Shown one piece after another: positions 8,448-11,432 of a DNA stretch of 11,432 nt; the stretch's first letter is position 1, and every line of letters begins with the position of its first letter. The DNA comes from Ignavibacteria bacterium (GTDB lineage Bacteria; Bacteroidota; Ignavibacteria; UBA10030; SZUA-254): the NCBI GenBank assembly GCA_005877655.1, contig VBOC01000111.1, positions 1 through 11,432 of the forward strand, in the 5' to 3' direction. Below the pieces are notes generated by a model. It made no database searches. It worked only from the letters and a program-made list of their open reading frames with translations, and was not told the DNA's origin. Both the position numbers and the translations under genes were made by a program.

Positions 8448-8933
8448 CTAGTTCACCGGAAGGGTGTCGAGGGACGAATCAATGAGTTTGCGATGGCGCT
8501 TCTCATCGAGCGTCTCATCAAGAATCTTCTCTGCAACGCGGATCGCCAGGGTCGCAACTTCCCCCCGCAATGCGGCAAGGGCGGCTTCCTTCGCCCGTTC
8601 GATTTCATGATGCGCATGCTCGATCATGCTGCGCGACTGCTGGTTGGCCTTCTCGACGATCTCGTCCTTCAGCTTTTCCGCAAGAGCCCGGCTTTCCGTC
8701 AGGATGCGCTGGCCTTCCTGTTCCGCGCTCGCCAGGCGGCGCCGGTTTTCTTCCATCATCTTCTCCGCTTCCGACCGCGCCTGTTCGGCGCGCTCGATGG
8801 AGTTCCGGATGTGCTCCTCGCGCCGCTCGAGACTCTCGATCAAGGGCCCCCACGCGAACTTCCGCAGAACGAGGAGCAGGAGAACGAATGTGATAATCGT
8901 CCAGACGATCAGTCCGGGATTCACTTCAAGCAT
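8448..8933 (-). CDS. atpF: ATP synthase b subunit
   Basis: Membrane-anchored peripheral stalk subunit. The 161 residues have one transmembrane helix at about 8-24 ([17 protein letters not shown]). It is followed by the conserved [20 protein letters not shown] and then a long charged right-handed coiled coil rich in Glu, Arg and Ala to near residue 135. The C-terminal end [20 protein letters not shown] contacts delta. The ATG at 8931-8933 has an AGGAG about 11 bases upstream, a rather long spacing. A single b gene is seen, with no b' copy, consistent with a b homodimer. Confidence 0.96.
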   Translation of the reverse strand: MLEVNPGLIVWTIITFVLLLLVLRKFAWGPLIESLERREEHIRNSIERAEQARSEAEKMMEENRRRLASAEQEGQRILTESRALAEKLKDEIVEKANQQSRSMIEHAHHEIERAKEAALAALRGEVATLAIRVAEKILDETLDEKRHRKLIDSSLDTLPVN

Positions 8934-8974
8934 AGGCGTGCATCTCCTGATGAGAATAGACGCTGTTTACTCTT

Positions 8975-8999
8975 CCGGCTTCTCCCGAGGAGGGGCCGG
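8975..8999 (-). promoter_or_regulatory. Intercistronic stem-loop between atpE and atpF
   Basis: A hairpin with an outer stem CCGGC/GCCGG and an inner stem CTCC/GGAG around a three-base loop, with a two-base mismatch between them. It starts about nine bases after the atpE stop. No T-run follows, so it is more likely an mRNA processing or 3'-protection element for the atpE message than a terminator. Confidence 0.5.
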
Positions 9000-9008
9000 G
9001 CCGCGCCG

Positions 9009-9245
9009 CTATTTTCCGACTTTGAGCGACAGGATGAGACAGATGACGAGCGCGAAAAATGTGACACCTTCGATGAGGGCGGCAGCGATCAGCATCGCCA
9101 CCCGGACGGCTCCGCCGGCTTCGGGCTGACGGCCGATGGCTTCCATCGCGGCTGCGGCGAGTTTGCCGATTCCCAGACCGGCGCCGACGACCGTGATCCC
9201 CGCGCCGATTCCGGCCGCCAGGAAGGCGAGTGTACTTGGATCCAT
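9009..9245 (-). CDS. atpE: ATP synthase c subunit
   Basis: Proteolipid of the rotor ring. The 78 residues form two transmembrane helices. The first carries the glycine-rich GAGLGIG packing motif near 21-27. The polar loop reads GRQPEA (38-43) and contacts gamma and epsilon. The second helix carries the ion-binding carboxylate E59 in AAALIEGVTFFALVI. The Gln, Ser and Thr ligands of known Na+-binding c subunits are absent: I or G near 26, G60 and V61 stand in their places. Proton coupling is therefore inferred. The ATG has an excellent AAAGGAG seven bases upstream, fitting the need for many c copies per complex. Confidence 0.97.
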   Translation of the reverse strand: MDPSTLAFLAAGIGAGITVVGAGLGIGKLAAAAMEAIGRQPEAGGAVRVAMLIAAALIEGVTFFALVICLILSLKVGK

Positions 9246-9252
9246 TCTAGAG

Positions 9253-9259
9253 CTCCTTT
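9253..9259 (-). promoter_or_regulatory. Strong ribosome binding site of atpE
   Basis: AAAGGAG lies seven bases before the atpE ATG. It is one of the strongest in the cluster, in keeping with high c-subunit output. Confidence 0.7.
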
Positions 9260-9271
9260 CAATAGAGTGTG

Positions 9272-9298
9272 GCCCCGTCCTGCGGGATTCCGCGGGGC
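9272..9298 (-). promoter_or_regulatory. Intercistronic stem-loop between atpB and atpE
   Basis: GCCCC/GGGGC encloses a second stem GCGG/CCGC with a GATT loop, with a five-base bulge on one side. It lies in the 66-base atpB-atpE spacer, about 12 bases upstream of the atpE ribosome binding site. No T-run follows. It could define the 5' end of a processed atpE message or slow ribosomes and RNases from upstream. Confidence 0.5.
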
Positions 9299-9311
9299 GG
9301 GATGTGGGTGA

Positions 9312-10223
9312 TCAATGGCTCTCCCCGGCTTCGGCGTGGCCTGCCTGCATGCCGAGACCCATGAAGAGAGATGTGAGCCTGGTGAAAATATACGCCTGCA
9401 AAAATGCGACAAACAGTTCAAGCATCGAGACCCCGAGCGCGAAGCCGATCGATGCGGGCGCGATGAGGTATGTCTTGAAGAGGAAGATCAGCCCGATGAA
9501 AGAGAGGATGACGATGTGGCCCCCGATCATGTTGGCAAACAACCGCATGCAAAGGGCAAAATTCTTGGTGAAAAGACCGAGCACTTCGATCGGGATCATG
9601 ATCGGCCAAAGCGCCCAGTGTACGCCGCCGGTGAGGTGGGCAAGGTATCGGCCGAATCCCTGTTCGCGGATTGCCGAGAGCTGGATCATGATAAAGGAAA
9701 CAATCGCAAGGCCCGCCGTCACGCTGATATTGCCCGTCGCGCTCGCTCCGTAGGGAAGCAGTCCCAGCAGGTTCATGAAGAGGATAAAGAGAAACGTGGT
9801 CAGAAGGTATGGCATGTACCTGACGCCCCCTTTTCCCATATTCGGAACGACCACTTCATCCCGCATGAAGACGACGATTGATTCGATGAGATTGCCGACT
9901 CCCGAGGGAACCATTGCCCTCCGGTTCTTCCTTCCCACCATCATGGCGATGGTGAAGAGGATGAGCGCCGCGATCCAGACGAACAGCACGTGCTTGGTAA
10001 TTGACAAATCGATCGTGACGCCTCCGATGCTCACGGGGGGATAGTGTGGCAGCGAGAGTTCTCCCCACGGAGTATCGATTTCATGCGAATCCCGCACGTG
10101 TTGAAGCAGCTTGCCGAAGATATCTCCCCCCACATCTCCCCCGCCCCCGGTATGGGAGGTGACCCGGACGCTGTCGGGAAGATATTCCTGCAAGCCGGCT
10201 ATTCGTGCTGCGTCAAAGGGCAC
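9312..10223 (-). CDS. atpB: ATP synthase a subunit
   Basis: Stator subunit of Fo that holds the two proton half-channels beside the c ring. The 303 residues include a long soluble N-terminus of about 75 residues and then five or six membrane helices. The essential arginine is R227 in LCMRLFANMIGGH. H236 and E269 occupy the positions of E. coli E219 and H245, a known His/Glu swap, and Q276 matches Q252. The C-terminus is a His/Glu-containing tail. The start is a GTG at 10221-10223, 15 bases after the atpI-like stop. Many related a subunits have an N-terminal signal-like segment, and none is visible here, so the exact start is somewhat uncertain. Confidence 0.95.
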   Translation of the reverse strand: MPFDAARIAGLQEYLPDSVRVTSHTGGGGDVGGDIFGKLLQHVRDSHEIDTPWGELSLPHYPPVSIGGVTIDLSITKHVLFVWIAALILFTIAMMVGRKNRRAMVPSGVGNLIESIVVFMRDEVVVPNMGKGGVRYMPYLLTTFLFILFMNLLGLLPYGASATGNISVTAGLAIVSFIMIQLSAIREQGFGRYLAHLTGGVHWALWPIMIPIEVLGLFTKNFALCMRLFANMIGGHIVILSFIGLIFLFKTYLIAPASIGFALGVSMLELFVAFLQAYIFTRLTSLFMGLGMQAGHAEAGESH

Positions 10224-10238
10224 AGCAAAGGTCCGCGG

Positions 10239-10622
10239 TCATGTGTGTGTGAATTTCTTTTGAATGAACGAGATCTCAAGAGCCAGGAACAGCACATAAA
10301 AAATTACAATCGACCAGACCAATGGTTCTGTATGAAATCCGAAAACCCTGATCAGGAGCACCAGCACGGCTCCGAGAGCGACCATCCGGATTCCCATTCC
10401 ACCCAGCACGTATGTGAGAAAGGTCGTCATTGATTTGCCATAGGAGTACTCAATTGCCGCATATCCGGCCAGAACGTTCAGTGTTGTCATCAGGGCTCCG
10501 ATCAGGACCGCCTCTCTGACCTCGCTTGTTCCGTACTTCAAGAGGGGGTACGCCCCCCCTGCCCCGACGATGACGAGCGTGATGAAGACTCGCCGGGGGA
10601 ATGACCAGTCGATCTTCATCAT
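10239..10622 (-). CDS. AtpI-like small membrane protein (ATP synthase subunit I candidate)
   Basis: A 127-residue protein with four predicted membrane helices: about residues 12-30, 38-58, 66-92 and 100-120, ending in a basic tail. Position, size and topology fit the subunit I / AtpI group found just before atpB, which is thought to help assemble the c ring. Sequence similarity I can judge by eye is weak, so the name is by context. The frame is open further upstream, but that extension overlaps atpZ and looks like shadow sequence. The start ATGATG overlaps the atpZ stop by four bases (ATGA), a sign of coupled translation. Confidence 0.75.
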   Translation of the reverse strand: MMKIDWSFPRRVFITLVIVGAGGAYPLLKYGTSEVREAVLIGALMTTLNVLAGYAAIEYSYGKSMTTFLTYVLGGMGIRMVALGAVLVLLIRVFGFHTEPLVWSIVIFYVLFLALEISFIQKKFTHT

Positions 10623-10897
10623 CCCGGCTTGCGGCCCTCTCCCTTCTCCTCTCCCCCGACACTCATCGCTGTCTTGATGAAGCTGTAGAGGCCCGCGCCG
10701 ACGCCGAAGAATATGCCGGCGATCAGGAGCCACGGAGCGGTGTGAAACTTTTCGTCCGCCCACCTGCCGAGAAAGAACATCAGGACCACAGAGGTGGCGA
10801 GCTGAATCCCCGAGCCGATGATCGGCCCGACGCTCCGGAGGGATTTGCCATAGTTCGCGAAACCCGAATTCCGTTTCTCCCGATCCGGGTTTTCCAC
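10619..10897 (-). CDS. atpZ: AtpZ/AtpI family protein
   Basis: A 92-residue protein with a polar N-terminus and two membrane helices, at about 24-44 (PIIGSGIQLATSVVLMFFLG) and 55-74 (WLLIAGIFFGVGAGLYSFIK), joined by GRWADEKFHTAP. This hairpin with a conserved Gly-Arg-Trp-Asp-like loop is typical of the AtpZ family, which accompanies F-ATPase operons and has been linked to Mg2+ handling and rotor assembly. The start is a GTG at 10895-10897, seven bases after the bactofilin stop, with a weak ribosome binding site. The C-terminus is short and charged. Confidence 0.88.
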   Translation of the reverse strand: MENPDREKRNSGFANYGKSLRSVGPIIGSGIQLATSVVLMFFLGRWADEKFHTAPWLLIAGIFFGVGAGLYSFIKTAMSVGGEEKGEGRKPG

Positions 10898-10904
10898 GGC
10901 AAGG

Positions 10905-11306
10905 CTACTTCTGATCGGGCCGCCGGAGATCCGGCTTCACCTCGGAGCTCATCTGCGGGGGCATCCCCTTTGAGTCCGACATGATACATTTCCCGTCGAA
11001 TAGGGCCCCCTCGTCGATCACCAACTTTGCCGCCCGGACATCGCCGCGGACTACCGCCTTGGATTCGAAGACCAGCTTCTCCTGGGCGAGGACACCTCCG
11101 TTCACCTTCCCGCCGACCGTTACGGTTTTCGCGGACACATTGCCTTCAACCTCACCGGAGCTTCCGATGGAGACAGTCTGCGCCGCAACAATCTCGCCCA
11201 CGATCCGGCCCTCGACGCGGATACTTCCCGGACTGCGGAGCTTGCCTTCACAGATGGTTCCCGCCGTGATGATACTCATCGCCTCGTTGCCTGTTTCAGT
11301 TTTCAC
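10905..11306 (-). CDS. Bactofilin (polymer-forming cytoskeletal protein)
   Basis: Bactofilins polymerise without nucleotide into filaments through a right-handed beta helix and organise cell-wall enzymes. The 133 residues are typical. After a short N-terminal tail the sequence repeats every 17 or so residues: TAGTICEGKLRSPGSIRVEG, then GEIVAAQTVSIGSSGEVEGN, and further repeats with alternating hydrophobic and Gly residues to about residue 110. The end is a Pro- and charge-rich tail. The frame is open to 11375, but the GTG at 11304-11306 has an AAAGGAGT nine bases upstream and avoids overlap with the peptidase gene, so I prefer it. The neighbouring M23 peptidase is a common partner. Confidence 0.93.
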   Translation of the reverse strand: MKTETGNEAMSIITAGTICEGKLRSPGSIRVEGRIVGEIVAAQTVSIGSSGEVEGNVSAKTVTVGGKVNGGVLAQEKLVFESKAVVRGDVRAAKLVIDEGALFDGKCIMSDSKGMPPQMSSEVKPDLRRPDQK

Positions 11307-11314
11307 TCGGGTAG

Positions 11315-11322
11315 ACTCCTTT
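11315..11322 (-). promoter_or_regulatory. Ribosome binding site deciding the bactofilin start
   Basis: AAAGGAGT overlaps the stop codon of the upstream peptidase and sits nine bases before the bactofilin GTG. It supports this GTG over the ATG further upstream at 11375. Confidence 0.65.
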
Positions 11323-11432
11323 ATTGTGTGGTCAATAAATACTGTTGTGGGTTGCCCGGCACGCCGTCCTTCCACACCTCGAAGTGAAGGTGAGTTCCGG
11401 AGCTTGTCCGGCCGGTGTTCCCCATGAGAGCA
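11321..11432 (-). CDS. M23 family metalloendopeptidase (C-terminal end only)
   Basis: Only the last 36 residues are inside the window; the gene enters from the right edge. They read ALMGNTGRTSSGTHLHFEVW and then a short tail ending in TAA. GxTGRTSSGTHLHFEV is the C-terminal signature of the M23 (LytM) domain, with the His-x-His pair (THLHFE) that completes the zinc site. Such enzymes cut peptide cross-links in peptidoglycan. The stop lies 14 bases before the bactofilin start, so the two are cotranscribed. Anything N-terminal, such as a signal peptide or coiled coil, cannot be seen. Confidence 0.9.
   Translation of the reverse strand, partial: ALMGNTGRTSSGTHLHFEVWKDGVPGNPQQYLLTTQ

Overview
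Every gene I can support in this window lies on the minus strand, so the transcribed order runs from the right edge to the left. The window is conserved housekeeping DNA. I see no mobile element, CRISPR array, tRNA or rRNA. The layout suggests a bacterium of the Bacteroidota/Chlorobiota/Ignavibacteria (FCB) group with fairly high GC. The F-ATPase cluster ends at the gamma subunit without beta and epsilon, it is preceded by an M23 peptidase and a bactofilin, S16 carries a long Ala/Pro/Lys-rich tail, and the one good promoter candidate matches the Bacteroidota-type TAnnTTTG element. This placement is inference from gene order and motifs; I ran no database search.

Right block, 11432 to about 5333. 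The C-terminal end of an M23 endopeptidase is followed by a bactofilin, then atpZ, an atpI-like gene, atpB (a), atpE (c), atpF (b), atpH (delta), atpA (alpha) and atpG (gamma). Gaps are short or absent, so this looks like one cotranscribed run that ends at a good intrinsic terminator at 5333-5361. It encodes the whole Fo sector plus the alpha, gamma and delta parts of F1. The beta and epsilon genes must lie elsewhere. The atpE gene sits between two intercistronic stem-loops. The atpG frame is broken: about 30 expected residues are missing and the conserved C-terminus lies in another frame.

Middle, 5332 to 5021. This gap between the two operons has a promoter candidate for the next operon at 5104-5134 and otherwise no gene I can support.

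Left block, 5020 to 1. ffh (SRP GTPase) is followed by rpsP (S16), khpA (KH RNA-binding protein), rimM (16S maturation factor), trmD (tRNA m1G37 methyltransferase), rplS (L19) and the first 402 codons of recN (DNA repair). This is the widespread protein-export, ribosome and tRNA-modification cluster. The 5' end of rimM also looks damaged: the usual first strand and its His-Gly motif are missing, and a plausible start sits in another frame. Two frame breaks in essential-type genes inside otherwise intact operons point first to sequence or assembly error, although real lesions cannot be excluded.

GTG is the likely start codon of recN, rpsP, atpB, atpZ and the bactofilin. I found no previously undescribed system here. 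The points worth a second look are the two broken frames, the hairpins around atpE and the coupling of a cell-shape module to the ATP synthase genes.
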